From assembly GCA_036677805.1 (NCBI GenBank), contig JAVBVS010000016.1:1-64000 (forward strand): a stretch of DNA of 64,000 nt. Direction: 5' to 3'. The position numbers and the translations under genes are program-made. This DNA is from SIG78 sp036677805. GTDB taxonomy: Bacteria; Verrucomicrobiota; Lentisphaeria; Victivallales; Victivallaceae. Shown here in pieces: positions 54,942 through 63,943 of this stretch; the first letter of the stretch is position 1, and each line of letters begins with the position of its first letter. The notes under the pieces are model-generated. The model was not told the origin of the DNA. It was given only the letters and a program-made list of their open reading frames with translations, and searched no databases.

Positions 54942-55389
54942 CCCCCCTGGCATGACGCAAGTCATGCCCTCCCGCCGCCGGGCGGTCTGTTCCCCCGCGG
55001 ATCGCCCGGCGGTTTCTCCCCCGCCGCGGCTCGCTGTCGGTCCCTCCCCCCGACCGGGCCGCGGCCCTTACGTTCCCGTTCGCTCCCCCGGCGGTATCGC
55101 GGCAATGCCGTGATCAGGCGCCGGATGGGCAATCGACGCATTGCGCTGATCGGCTGACCGCCGCGCAATCTTCCGGAAAATCGTATTTTTTGTGCAATCC
55201 GATTTGCATCTGTCCGATTTGCGATTACATTAACCCTAGCTGACTCGTGTCAGTATGTGATTTCGATCATAAAAATCTCCGATCGAACTTGCGTTTCGCC
55301 GGAGACGGGGCTACCGTATCGGGACCGGACGGTGTGTAATCGATGAGAATGAATTTCGCCTTCCCCAATTATAAAAAATGGTGACAAGC
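54942..55389. other. Gene-free, C-rich stretch with several inverted repeats
   Basis: No convincing ORF lies here. Hairpins: GGCATGAC-GCAA-GTCATGCC at 54949-54968 (GNRA loop, no U-tract); CCGCCGGGCG at 54975-54984 with CGCCCGGCGG at 55003-55012; and TCTCCG...CGGAGA at about 55277-55303. The plus strand is rich in CCC runs up to about 55095 and then becomes AT-richer. It may be an untranslated RNA, a long leader or a decayed region. Confidence 0.45.
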
Positions 55390-56322
55390 ATGAAGAAAAG
55401 CAGAGTGTTGATCATCGGCGGCAGCGGCCATGTCAGCGGAGCCATGACCCGGAAGTGCCAGGAACACGGATTCGACATCACGATCATTACCCGGGGCCAG
55501 CGCCCGGTCCCCGCCGGAGTGAAGGCCTGGATCGCCGACCGCAACGACGAGGCGGCCATGCGCAAGCTCCTGACCGCCGATCACGCCGACGCCGAGTTCG
55601 ACGCCGTGATCGACTGCATCTGCTATGAACCGGCGGCCATGCGCCTTGATCTCGAACTTCTGGGTCAGCGTACGCGACAGCTGCTGTTCATCTCCACCGA
55701 CTTCGTCTTCGATTCGACCCGGCGCCGCTTCCCTCAGCCGGAAGACGCGCCCTATCTCGCCGACGACGTCAACGGCACCCAGAGTTACGGATTCAAAAAG
55801 CGGCAGTGCGAACTGCTGCTGCTCAACCAGGCCCCCGCCAGTCTGGACTTCGCCGTTTTCCGACCCTGCCATATTTACGGCATGCCGTCGGAGCTGGGCT
55901 GTTTCCCGGCCCACTGCCGGGACAAGGAATTGATCCGGAAAATTCAGGCCGGCGCCACGCTGGAACTGGTCGACGGCGGCCATTTCCTCCAGCAGCCGAT
56001 CGAAGTCAACGATCTGGCTGCGACCGTGACCGGCGCCGTCGCCGCGCCCGGGGCGCGGCGGCAGTTCTTCAATATGGCCGGGCCCGATATCGTGGAGTCT
56101 TTTGAATATTACCGGATCATCGCCCGGACGCTTGGCGCAGAGGTCAAATTCGCCTCCATCCCGCTCGATGAATACTTGGCGACCAACCCGGTGGCCAAAC
56201 CATTTTTCTGCCATCGAATTTACACCCACGACAAACTCCGTCAGGCCGGACTGCCGCTGCCCGCCACGCCGCTGGCCGAAGGTCTGGCGCACCATACCCA
56301 AGCCAAACTGGCGCTGATGTGA
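55390..56322 (+). CDS. NAD(P)-dependent epimerase/dehydratase family protein
   Basis: The 310-aa protein has an N-terminal Rossmann fold (RVLIIGGSGHVSGAM, a GGxGxxG-type nucleotide loop) and features of extended SDR proteins (DAVIDCICYEP, LLFISTDFVFDST, YGFKKRQCELLL where Y and K form the YxxxK active site, FRPCHIYGMPSE). It could reduce or epimerise a nucleotide sugar. The ATG at 55390 is preferred because GGTGA lies 6 bases upstream; the ATG at 55378 is possible. Neighbours give no clear pathway. Confidence 0.83.
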   Translation: MKKSRVLIIGGSGHVSGAMTRKCQEHGFDITIITRGQRPVPAGVKAWIADRNDEAAMRKLLTADHADAEFDAVIDCICYEPAAMRLDLELLGQRTRQLLFISTDFVFDSTRRRFPQPEDAPYLADDVNGTQSYGFKKRQCELLLLNQAPASLDFAVFRPCHIYGMPSELGCFPAHCRDKELIRKIQAGATLELVDGGHFLQQPIEVNDLAATVTGAVAAPGARRQFFNMAGPDIVESFEYYRIIARTLGAEVKFASIPLDEYLATNPVAKPFFCHRIYTHDKLRQAGLPLPATPLAEGLAHHTQAKLALM

Positions 56323-56383
56323 ACCCGGACCGCCCGGCAGGGCGGTCTCTTTTCCCCTCCCCACCCGTCACCAGGAGCATCCG

Positions 56384-56710
56384 ATGTTGTTGTGGCTGAT
56401 TCTGACAAGCATCCGATTGCTGATCGGCAGTGCCATTCTGTATAAAGTCATCAAGGCGTTCCGCGCCGAAGTGTATTTCAAAACCGTGCTGCTGATCAAT
56501 CTGCTCTGCGCGCTGCTCTCCCAGACCATGGACGCGTTCGGGCTGGGATTCTTCAGCGCCATCGCCAATTTCCTGCTGCTGGGAACCCTGCTCAAATTGT
56601 GGTCCTCGCTGGAAAGCTGGAAGGAAATTCTATTGATCGCCCTGATCGCCGATATCCTGACCTTATTTTTCTTTTGCATGGTTGCCGGTTTTTTCGCCAC
56701 TGCAAACTGA
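56384..56710 (+). CDS. Small membrane protein of unknown function
   Basis: The 108-aa product has three to four hydrophobic segments (about 2-20, 33-52, 56-73, 82-104) with a charged loop KLWSSLESWKE. GGAG lies 7 bases before the ATG. No family recognised. Confidence 0.65.
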   Translation: MLLWLILTSIRLLIGSAILYKVIKAFRAEVYFKTVLLINLLCALLSQTMDAFGLGFFSAIANFLLLGTLLKLWSSLESWKEILLIALIADILTLFFFCMVAGFFATAN

Positions 56711-56725
56711 GCCTCCGGGACAAAA

Positions 56726-56765
56726 AAATCGGAGTACGGGGATTGGCCGTACTCCGATTTTATGT
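56726..56765. terminator. Bidirectional terminator
   Basis: A 14-base stem (AAATCGGAGTACGG, 56726-56739) pairs with 56747-56760 around a 7-base loop and is flanked by A and T runs. It lies between the small membrane protein and the convergent nitroreductase gene. Confidence 0.88.
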
Positions 56766-56780
56766 TTGCCGATAGAATCT

Positions 56781-57416
56781 TCAGTCGCGCGGATAGCCGA
56801 CCACCTGAGTCAGGATCACCCGATGATTTTCCGGCAACTGCAACGCCCGGTCGATTTCCGCCTGATTGAAGCTGCCGCAAACCACGGTATTGAGCCCCGC
56901 CGCAGCACAGTACAAATAGAGATTCTGCATGATCGCACCGGCTTCCATCCCGGTATACCCCAGCCCACGCGGCTCGCGGCCGAAAACATTGTCATCCGCC
57001 ACCGAAATCACCACCACCGGCGCATTGGTGCCCATTTTCCGCCCGTCGCTCATGGCGCGGATATCCTTGTCGCTCACCGGATGAAGCGTGTTTCTGGCAC
57101 GGTCGTAGCGGTAAACGCCTTCCGGCAACGCCACATAAAGAACAATGGCATAAAGGCCGCGCGCCGCCGGAACCACCAGTTTGCCGTCGGGCCGGTTGAC
57201 GCCGTCGGCCGCCCAGAGCAAGTTGGACAATTCCTGCTGCGGCAAAGGCTTGGTCGAAAATTGCCGGGTGGTGCGCCGATTTTCCAACGCGGTTTTGAGC
57301 GTCGCCGCCCCCAGCGCCGGCGCCGGCAAGGCAATCGCCGCCAACTTCGACTCGCCTCCGGCCAGCAGCATTCCCGCCGACATGACGCCCAGTACCGTCA
57401 GAACCGTTTTTTTCAT
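56781..57416 (-). CDS. SagB/nitroreductase-family protein, exported
   Basis: The 211-aa protein has a signal-like N-terminus (MKKTVLTVLGVMSAGMLLAGGE) followed by a nitroreductase domain: ENRRTTRQFSTKPLPQQELS (flavin phosphate-binding Arg/Ser), LLWAADGVNRP, GYTGMEAGAIMQNLYLYCAA and LTQVVGYPRD. SagB-type members bind FMN and reduce nitro groups or oxidise thiazolines. Export of a flavoprotein is unusual, and the leader may be an anchor. GAGGAGGGTGG precedes the ATG. Confidence 0.85.
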   Translation of the reverse strand: MKKTVLTVLGVMSAGMLLAGGESKLAAIALPAPALGAATLKTALENRRTTRQFSTKPLPQQELSNLLWAADGVNRPDGKLVVPAARGLYAIVLYVALPEGVYRYDRARNTLHPVSDKDIRAMSDGRKMGTNAPVVVISVADDNVFGREPRGLGYTGMEAGAIMQNLYLYCAAAGLNTVVCGSFNQAEIDRALQLPENHRVILTQVVGYPRD

Positions 57417-57534
57417 CGCACCACCCTCCTCGGTTAAAGTAAGATTCCCCCTTCACCCCGGAAAAATACACTACAAAAACCGTCATGTCAAATCGGATTG
57501 GCGATTTTTTTCGAATTCCGGCACATCGGCTTGC

Positions 57535-58560
57535 TCAGGGAGTTCGCTTCCGCGAACGCATCGCATCCGTCAGCATGAATCCGGCGCCGGCCAGACTCAC
57601 GACCACGAAAAGCGTCGTATAGACCACCGGAATCAGGGTCGACTGCTCCACCGTGCACCCATATGCCTTGAATACTTCCAGCAACACCACGTCGCGCGTT
57701 CCGATTCCGCCCGGCGTCAACGGCAGCATGCTCACCGTTTCGCCGACGCTGCCGGCCAGAAAGAAACTGAAAATCGGAGCCGCCAGCAGGCCCTGCATCA
57801 CCGCCAGATAAATCAACAGAATCGCCAGCGCAATCAGCGGAAATCCCAGAAATCCGGATATCAGCACCCAGAGCAGAAGCGTCCGCCAGCTGCCGCGGTA
57901 AAGCGCCATCGCGCCGTCCAGCCGGCTCAGCAGGCCGTGAGTCCAGCCGTCGATCCGGTGATGAATGGCCCGAATCCAGCCGATTCGGAGCAACAGATCG
58001 TAGCGGAACGCCGCAAGAATCGTCACTACGCCGGCCGGAGCCGCCAGCGTCACGGCCCAGAGCGCCCATTGCACCGCGGGGCCGAACTGCGTCCGTCCCC
58101 AGAGCAATGCCGGCAAGGCCGAGCAGAAGGTCAACAGCAAAAGTCCGCACAACCCCGTCACCCGGTCGATCAGAATCGAAAACACGGAATGGAATTTTTC
58201 TCCTTCGGAAGTGCCGCGCGCCACCAGCGCGGCCTTGACCACATCGCCGGAAACCGCACCGCCGGGAATGAAAAGCGTGAAGAATATGCCTTGAAGCGTC
58301 AGAGAAAGCGCGGTGTAAAACCCCGGCCGGACCGCGACGCAGCGCATCAGAAAATACCAGCGCACCGCCGTCAGCGCATTCTGCGCCAGAATCAATCCCG
58401 CCGCGGTCGCCAGCAAGCCGATCGACAACCCGGCAAAATTTTCCGGGCGAATGTCGGCGCGGGTCACCAGAAAGGCGATGATGCCCAGCGCCAGCGCCGT
58501 CTTCAGCAGCAATACCGCGAGTTTCCCCCCGCGACGATTCAGCCGGCTAAAATACCGCAA
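57535..58560 (-). CDS. Lysylphosphatidylglycerol synthase-TM/flippase-like membrane protein
   Basis: The 341-aa protein has about eight membrane segments and motifs of the MprF-TM (DUF340/UPF0104-type) family: VRWYFLMRCVAV, FFTLFIPGGAVSGDVVKAAL, FSILIDRVTGL and SMLPLTPGGIGTRDVVLLE. Such proteins often accompany glycosyltransferases and are thought to move lipids. The start is a TTG at 58560 preceded by GGGGTGA, overlapping the glycosyltransferase gene by 14 bases; the two work together by position. Confidence 0.83.
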   Translation of the reverse strand: MRYFSRLNRRGGKLAVLLLKTALALGIIAFLVTRADIRPENFAGLSIGLLATAAGLILAQNALTAVRWYFLMRCVAVRPGFYTALSLTLQGIFFTLFIPGGAVSGDVVKAALVARGTSEGEKFHSVFSILIDRVTGLCGLLLLTFCSALPALLWGRTQFGPAVQWALWAVTLAAPAGVVTILAAFRYDLLLRIGWIRAIHHRIDGWTHGLLSRLDGAMALYRGSWRTLLLWVLISGFLGFPLIALAILLIYLAVMQGLLAAPIFSFFLAGSVGETVSMLPLTPGGIGTRDVVLLEVFKAYGCTVEQSTLIPVVYTTLFVVVSLAGAGFMLTDAMRSRKRTP

Positions 58561-60232
58561 TGGTCACCCCATGGGCTGATACGACCTGTCTGGCCGGCCA
58601 TTCTTTCGGAAACGCGTCGTCATCCGCGGCGCGCAGCACGATATAGACCAGTCGCCGGGGCCGGATTTTTTCCAGCAGGGCCGGGAATTGCGCTGCCGGA
58701 TAAAAGCGCGCCGCCGAATCCGGGTAGTTGCTGATGGCATATTCAAATTCGCCCATCCGTCCCAGCAGCAGCAGATCGGAGCGCTTGAGCATCCACGCCA
58801 CCGCCGAAGCGCCGTTGCGGTCGGACGCGATCACGTCGTCCGGTTGGAATTCAAACCGGCTCAGACAGGCGCGCAAGCCCGGCTCGGGAGCCTTGCTCTC
58901 CCGAATGAGCTTTTCCGGAATGGAACACAACCCCAGAATGACCACCGGCGCCAGGCCGAACAGAAACAGCACGATTGCGCGGTATCGCCGCCGCCACCGC
59001 CACAGCCAGAAACCGTAGCCGCCCAGATACAGTACGGTCAGATACGGGAAAAAGTTGCCCGGCAAATAGAGCTGCGGTACACCGGGAAGAAAACTCCACA
59101 CCGCCAGCGCAATCAGCACCGGGATCGACGCGATGGCGAGAATCATGCCGAACGCGCCGAAAAGCCCCGCAAGTACCCTGCGGCACCATGCCGGATCAAT
59201 CAGCATCGCCCGGCGCAACCCGATCGCCAGCAACGCCGCCAGCGGCGGAAAGCAGGGTAGAATATAGGTTCCCATTTTGCAGCTCGACACGGAGAAGAAC
59301 AGGAACGGCATCACCGTCCAGCACAGCATATACTGGATCAGCGGGCGGCGGAGCAACGTCCGGGCCCATCCTTTCCAGGCGGCCAGCGCCAACAGGCCCG
59401 AGGGCATCATGCCGCCCAGCAGAACCGGAATGAAATACCAGAAGGGTTGCGGATCGCGGTCATAAGTCGACGAAGTGAACCGCTTCCAGTGCTCTTCGAT
59501 GAAAAAATAGCGCCAGAAATCCGGTTCGGCGCGCCAGATCGCCCAGGCCCACGGCGCGGCCACCGCCACCGCCAACACCAGCGGCAGCCACGGATAAGTA
59601 AAAAGTTTTTTCCATTCCCGGCGCCAGAGCAGAAAAGGCGCGACCGTCACCGCCGGCACCGCGAAGGCCAGAAATCCCTTGAGCAGAAACGCCGCACCGG
59701 CAAAAATCCCGGCGGCGGCGAGCCATGCCGTCCGCCGGCGCCAGTCCGATGCGTCATAAGCCAGATAAAATGATCCGATGCACAGTGTCAGCGCCGCGGT
59801 CAGTTGACTGTCGAGCACCGCGAACGTGCCGACGCCGAAGACCAGGCCGAAGGCGAAATAGATGGCCGTCGCCAATCCCGGCAGCCAGGGGTCGCGATTC
59901 TTGCGCGCCAGCAGGAAATAAAGCATCATCCCGCTCAGCAGCACCGCCAGCGCCGAAGGCAGCCGCACCGCGAACGCATTTTCGCCGAAGCAGAGGAAGG
60001 ACAGCGCGGTCAACTGATAGCCGAGCACCGGTTTTTCGAAATACCGGAAGCCCACGAACCGCGGTACGGTCCAGTCGCCGGAAACCAGCATTTCACGGGG
60101 GATCTCAGCATAGCGGAATTCATCGGGACGCATCATCGGCCGCGCCGCCAGCGGCAACAGATAGGCCGCCAGAAAAAACAATGCCAGCGCTCCCGCAACA
60201 TACCATGGAATATTTTTTTTCGCCATCATCAT
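58547..60232 (-). CDS. Membrane glycosyltransferase, ArnT/GT39-like (lipid carrier-dependent)
   Basis: The 561-aa protein has about 12 membrane segments. The start RPDEFRYAEIPREMLVSGDW (about 30-50, with catalytic-type D/E) and FEKPVLGYQLTALSF are typical of ArnT and related enzymes that transfer a sugar from polyprenyl phosphate at the outer face of the inner membrane. The C-terminal 120 residues form a soluble domain. Acceptor (lipid A, glycan or protein) is not known. AAAGGGA precedes the ATG. Confidence 0.87.
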   Translation of the reverse strand: MMMAKKNIPWYVAGALALFFLAAYLLPLAARPMMRPDEFRYAEIPREMLVSGDWTVPRFVGFRYFEKPVLGYQLTALSFLCFGENAFAVRLPSALAVLLSGMMLYFLLARKNRDPWLPGLATAIYFAFGLVFGVGTFAVLDSQLTAALTLCIGSFYLAYDASDWRRRTAWLAAAGIFAGAAFLLKGFLAFAVPAVTVAPFLLWRREWKKLFTYPWLPLVLAVAVAAPWAWAIWRAEPDFWRYFFIEEHWKRFTSSTYDRDPQPFWYFIPVLLGGMMPSGLLALAAWKGWARTLLRRPLIQYMLCWTVMPFLFFSVSSCKMGTYILPCFPPLAALLAIGLRRAMLIDPAWCRRVLAGLFGAFGMILAIASIPVLIALAVWSFLPGVPQLYLPGNFFPYLTVLYLGGYGFWLWRWRRRYRAIVLFLFGLAPVVILGLCSIPEKLIRESKAPEPGLRACLSRFEFQPDDVIASDRNGASAVAWMLKRSDLLLLGRMGEFEYAISNYPDSAARFYPAAQFPALLEKIRPRRLVYIVLRAADDDAFPKEWPARQVVSAHGVTIAVF

Positions 60233-60391
60233 CGAATTTGAGTCCCTTTCTTTACACGATGAACATTATATGACTGCCATTTCACCGGCAAATGAAGGCA
60301 TGATTATATCTTGTTCATCTTGTTTTTTTGACTTGCCGGCAATTGAAATGAATGCTACATTGCATCGGACCACAGCAAAAGGGGGTTTGAA

Positions 60392-61729
60392 ATGTTTGAA
60401 AAAAACAGCGTTGCCGATCTCAATTCCATTGCCGCGATGCTGCGCCGCAGCCTGGCGGTCCGGCTCTTCATCATCGGCGTCATTCTGCTGATTCTGCTGA
60501 TTCCGGCAGTGCTGGTGTCGAGCCTGATTTCCGAGCGCCAGAATTATTACCGTGCCGCCGTGGCTGAAATCAGCCAAAAATGGGGCGGCAGTCAGACTGT
60601 GGCCGGACCGCTGCTGCTGCTGCCCGGCCGGACCGAACGCACGGTGTTGAAGGACGACAAGCAAATCCGGGAAACCGTAACCGAAAATTTCCTGATTCTG
60701 CCCGAGGAACTGCGAATTTCCGCTGCGATTACGCCGGAAATCCGTTATCGCGGCATTTACGAAGTGGTGCTTTATCAGGCCAAGCTGATACTGGACGGCT
60801 CCTTTCTGCCCCGTCCGGAAAATGCCTGGCAGTTCGATTTCAATCAGGCGAATCTGCTGATGCCGGTTTCGGATCTGACCGGAATCCGTCAGGTCCGGGT
60901 CACAGTGGACGGGCGCGAATATCCGGCCCGGCCCGGCATCGCGCTCAACCCGCCCCCGCGGGAAGAACGGTTCCAGTCCGGCTTTCATGTCCGGCCCGCC
61001 ATTGTCCCGGGCGAAAATGCCATCCCGTTTCATATCGAGCTGGAACTCAACGGCAGCGGCGGGCTGATGTTCCTGCCGCTGGGACGCACCACCGGACTGG
61101 TGCTGGATTCAAGCTGGAATGCACCAAGTTTTCAAGGCAGCTTCCTGCCGTTCAACCGGGAAATCCGGCCCGATGGCTTCCATGCCGAATATCAGGTCAC
61201 GGAACTCAACCGGAACTTCCCCCAGATGGCGGCGGCCGCGGCGTTGCGCGCGGCCGACAGCGATTTCGGCGTCGCACTGGTGGTACCGGTCAATATTTAT
61301 CTTCAGGCCAGCCGCACCGCCAAATATGCGGTGCTCTTCATCATCGCCGCGCTGCTGGCGCTGCTCTTCACCGAACGGCTGACCGGCGTCACGATGCACC
61401 CGGCGCAATATTTGGTATCGGGGTTGGGGATCGTGCTCTTCTACGCCATTTTGCTGAGCACGGCGGAACACATCGGTTTCGGTTGGGGCTTCATCCTGGC
61501 CTCGCTGCTGACCGCGGGCGCCCTCACCTTCTATTGCCGACTGGTCTTCCGCAGCCTGAAAACCGCATCGATTCTCGGGTTTCTCCTGTTGCTGGGTTAC
61601 GGCGTTCTGTATCTGGTGCTCCAGCTTCAAGACTTCGCGCTGCTGGCGGGAGTGAGCATTCTTTTCCTGCTGCTGCTGGCATTGATGCTGGTCACCGGCC
61701 GCATGAACCGGGAGCCGGAACGAACGTAA
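60392..61729 (+). CDS. creD: CreD-like inner-membrane protein
   Basis: The 445-aa protein has an N-terminal membrane segment (about 22-45), a long beta-rich outer region with the CreD pattern (VAGPLLLLPGR, LSDLTGIRQVRVTVDG-type, FEYQVTELNRNFP-type) and five C-terminal membrane segments (about 308-430; TAKYAVLFIIAALLALLFTE, LVSGLGIVLFYAILLSTAEH). CreD belongs to the CreBC regulon in E. coli and affects envelope stress; no creBC is here. GGGGG lies 6 bases before the ATG. Confidence 0.9.
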   Translation: MFEKNSVADLNSIAAMLRRSLAVRLFIIGVILLILLIPAVLVSSLISERQNYYRAAVAEISQKWGGSQTVAGPLLLLPGRTERTVLKDDKQIRETVTENFLILPEELRISAAITPEIRYRGIYEVVLYQAKLILDGSFLPRPENAWQFDFNQANLLMPVSDLTGIRQVRVTVDGREYPARPGIALNPPPREERFQSGFHVRPAIVPGENAIPFHIELELNGSGGLMFLPLGRTTGLVLDSSWNAPSFQGSFLPFNREIRPDGFHAEYQVTELNRNFPQMAAAAALRAADSDFGVALVVPVNIYLQASRTAKYAVLFIIAALLALLFTERLTGVTMHPAQYLVSGLGIVLFYAILLSTAEHIGFGWGFILASLLTAGALTFYCRLVFRSLKTASILGFLLLLGYGVLYLVLQLQDFALLAGVSILFLLLLALMLVTGRMNREPERT

Positions 61730-61790
61730 TTTCAATACCGCTTCCGGTGGTGCGCAATGCGCCGCCGGACCGATTTTTTCTCAATCCGGA

Positions 61791-61828
61791 CGGGCCGGGA
61801 CTTTTGCCAAGTCCCGGCCCGCTTTTTT
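61791..61828 (+). terminator. Rho-independent terminator after creD
   Basis: The 13-base stem CGGGCCGGGACTT (61791-61803) pairs with 61809-61821, with a 5-base loop and CTTTTTT tail. Confidence 0.92.
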
Positions 61829-61914
61829 ACTGCCTCAAAAACTGATAATGAATCCCTGAATTTCAGTTTTTTCGACAATTTTGCGGAAAAAATCGTTTTT
61901 TCACGGCAAAACAG

Positions 61915-61942
61915 TTGATTTTGGAATAAATTGGATTATATT
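61915..61942 (+). promoter_or_regulatory. Sigma-70-type promoter of mraZ
   Basis: TTGATT (61915-61920), 16-base spacer, TATATT (61937-61942). It lies inside the direct repeats described at 61922-61960. Confidence 0.6.
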
Positions 61943-61961
61943 GGAATAAAATGGAATTCAC
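61922..61961 (+). repeat. Four 10-bp direct repeats, probable MraZ operator
   Basis: TGGA starts at 61922, 61932, 61942 and 61952, giving units TGGAATAAAT, TGGATTATAT, TGGAATAAAA and TGGAATTCAC. E. coli MraZ binds direct repeats of TGGGN with 5-base spacers, i.e. the same 10-base period. This looks like a TGGAN version lying on the promoter of mraZ itself. Confidence 0.75.
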
Positions 61962-61979
61962 CGGCCGGGGGCGACTGGC

Positions 61980-62462
61980 ATGCTGGCATTTTGCGGACAG
62001 GACCGAATTTTGATCGACGCCAACGGCCGGTTGAAGCTGCCGCCGAAGTTGATTGAGGATTTTCTGGCCGAAGGCGACGGCGATATCGTGATGTACTGCC
62101 TGCCCGAAGGCGCGATCGCGCTCTATCCGGAAGCGGTTTTTCACGAAATGCGCAACCGGGCCGAAGATGCGGTGCGCGAAGCCGGCATGAGCATTCTCAA
62201 GCGGCGCGATTTCCGGCGTTTCGGCGCCTGGAGCTGCGCGGCCAAGATCACAACCCAGGGGCGGCTGACGCTGCCGACGGGCTTCCGCGAACCGGCGGCG
62301 CTGCCGCCGGGAACCGACGCGATCATCGTCGGCGTGGAAATCGGCGCGGAAATATGGAATTGGAACCGCTGGCAATCGGAACTCGAGCTGATGCAGCAGC
62401 ACGAGCTCACCCGCGGCGATATCGAGATGGCGCAGGCGCTGAAAGGCACCTCGCCGCAATAG
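61980..62462 (+). CDS. mraZ: MraZ-type transcription regulator
   Basis: The 160-aa protein has two AbrB-like halves, each with the GR motif: DRILIDANGRLKLPPKLIED and KITTQGRLTLPTGFREP. MraZ forms ring-shaped oligomers that bind direct repeats upstream of the division and cell-wall (dcw) cluster. Here the usual rsmH (mraW) and ftsI do not follow, only a small membrane protein. GGGGG lies 8 bases before the ATG at 61980. The operator repeats at 61922-61961 suggest self-control. Confidence 0.85.
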   Translation: MLAFCGQDRILIDANGRLKLPPKLIEDFLAEGDGDIVMYCLPEGAIALYPEAVFHEMRNRAEDAVREAGMSILKRRDFRRFGAWSCAAKITTQGRLTLPTGFREPAALPPGTDAIIVGVEIGAEIWNWNRWQSELELMQQHELTRGDIEMAQALKGTSPQ

Positions 62463-62481
62463 ACGAAAGGAGTCGGAAAGC

Positions 62482-62715
62482 ATGAAAAAGCACAATCGGA
62501 TGGTTTGCCGCCGGATATGGCTGTTCGCCTTGCTGGCGGTGCTGGCGACCGTACTTCTTGGCTCAACCATGTACCGCGGCGAGCGGCGGGCGTTGAACGT
62601 CACCGCGCTGGCGCTGGCGGAGCAAAGCACCCAGGAATCCCGGACGGCAGGGCGCGAACTGGCACTGAGCCGTCCCGGCGTTCTGCTGCGGGCCAATACC
62701 TGCGTCACTCATTGA
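62482..62715 (+). CDS. Small single-pass membrane protein (FtsL-like?)
   Basis: The 77-aa product has one membrane segment (about 12-30) after a basic N-terminus (MKKHNRMVCRRI), followed by a helical, polar tail. The position after mraZ is where FtsL often lies, but no heptad repeat is clear and rsmH is missing, so this is only a possibility. AAAGGAG precedes the ATG. Confidence 0.65.
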   Translation: MKKHNRMVCRRIWLFALLAVLATVLLGSTMYRGERRALNVTALALAEQSTQESRTAGRELALSRPGVLLRANTCVTH

Positions 62716-62832
62716 CGCATTCCGGGAACTTTTCCCGGACGCCGGCACTCTGAAATGATGGCACGTCCGCGGGAAGCCGGATGGCTTCCCGCGGAGGTGA
62801 ACGGAATTTCTTTTCCCTCATGACGGAGAATC

Positions 62833-63756
62833 ATGAATGCAACCGGCCGTATCCGCATATGGATTTTTCTGCTGGCGGGGCACTGTCTGATGGGCGCGCC
62901 ATCGACTTCGCCCTATGGCGAACTCTCGCCCGAAGAAGCCCGGGTCATTGCCGACAAGGGTACGGAAGCGCCATTTTCCGGCCGTTATGAGCATACGACC
63001 GAACCCGGATTGTACGCCTGCCGCCGCTGCGGCGCGCCGCTGTACAACGCCGACGACAAATTCGCCGCCCGGTGCGGCTGGCCCGCGTTTGACGACGCAT
63101 TGCCCGGTGCGGTCAAACGCACCCCCGATCCCGACGGCAAACGCACCGAAATCAGCTGCCGCCGCTGCGGCGCTCACCTCGGCCATGTCTTCACCGGCGA
63201 AAAATTGACCGGCAAGGACATGCGTTACTGCGTGAATTCCGTTTCGCTGGTCTTCGAGCCCCAGAGTTCGTCGCGACTGCGGCGCGCGGTTTTCGCCGGC
63301 GGCTGTTTCTGGGGCGTGGAGGAACTCTTCCGGAATCAGCCCGGCGTCATCGCCGCCATCAGCGGCTACACCGGCGGCAAGACGCCCTTCCCGACCTACC
63401 CGATGGTCTGCACCGGCCGGACCGGCCATGCCGAAGCAGTGGAAGTGATTTACGATCCGAGCCGGACCGACTATGAAAAACTGTGCCGTTATTTTCTGGA
63501 AATTCACGATCCCACCCAGCGCGACCGCCAGGGGCCCGACCACGGCACCCAGTACCGTTCGGCCATCTTCCCGTTCGACGCCGAACAACGGGCGACGGCG
63601 GAGAAACTGTTGCAGATTCTGCGCGGCAAAGGCTATGATGTCGCCACCCGGATTGAACCGTTCACCCGGTTCTGGATCGCCGAACCCTACCATCAGAGTT
63701 ATTACGAAAAAACCGGCAAAGCGCCCTATTGCCACGGGTACCAGAAGCGTTTCTGA
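62833..63756 (+). CDS. msrAB: Exported methionine sulfoxide reductase, MsrB-MsrA fusion
   Basis: The 307-aa protein has a signal peptide (MNATGRIRIWIFLLAGHCLM), an MsrB domain (about 25-145, with CRRCGAPLY, CGWPAFDDA, CRRCGAHLGHVF zinc cysteines and the catalytic Cys in RYCVNSV) and an MsrA domain (about 150-305, with the catalytic AGGCFWGVEE, YTGGKTPFPTYPMVCTGRTG, GPDHGTQYRSAIF). It repairs both stereoisomers of oxidised methionine in envelope proteins. It stands alone. Confidence 0.96.
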   Translation: MNATGRIRIWIFLLAGHCLMGAPSTSPYGELSPEEARVIADKGTEAPFSGRYEHTTEPGLYACRRCGAPLYNADDKFAARCGWPAFDDALPGAVKRTPDPDGKRTEISCRRCGAHLGHVFTGEKLTGKDMRYCVNSVSLVFEPQSSSRLRRAVFAGGCFWGVEELFRNQPGVIAAISGYTGGKTPFPTYPMVCTGRTGHAEAVEVIYDPSRTDYEKLCRYFLEIHDPTQRDRQGPDHGTQYRSAIFPFDAEQRATAEKLLQILRGKGYDVATRIEPFTRFWIAEPYHQSYYEKTGKAPYCHGYQKRF

Positions 63757-63818
63757 TCCGATATCGGGAAAGCGTGCGGCAGGAACGTCCGGTCAACCCC
63801 GGCGTTTAAAATAAAAGA

Positions 63819-63895
63819 TGGCGAGAGAGACGGGACTCGAACCCGCAACATCCACCGTGACAGGGTGGTACTCTAACCAATTGAGCTACTCCCCC
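63819..63895 (-). tRNA. tRNA-Asp (GTC), CCA encoded
   Basis: On the minus strand the acceptor GGGGGAG pairs with CTCTCTC (with G-U pairs), D-stem GCTC/GAGT, anticodon arm CCACC-CTGTCAC-GGTGG with anticodon GTC, and T-arm GCGGG-TTCGAGT-CCCGT. The 3' CCA is encoded (TGG at 63819-63821 on the plus strand). Length 77. Confidence 0.95.
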
Positions 63896-63943
63896 GCTGC
63901 TTGAGCGAGAATTTCTGAAATTTTCCGATGCCATTCAAAAAAA

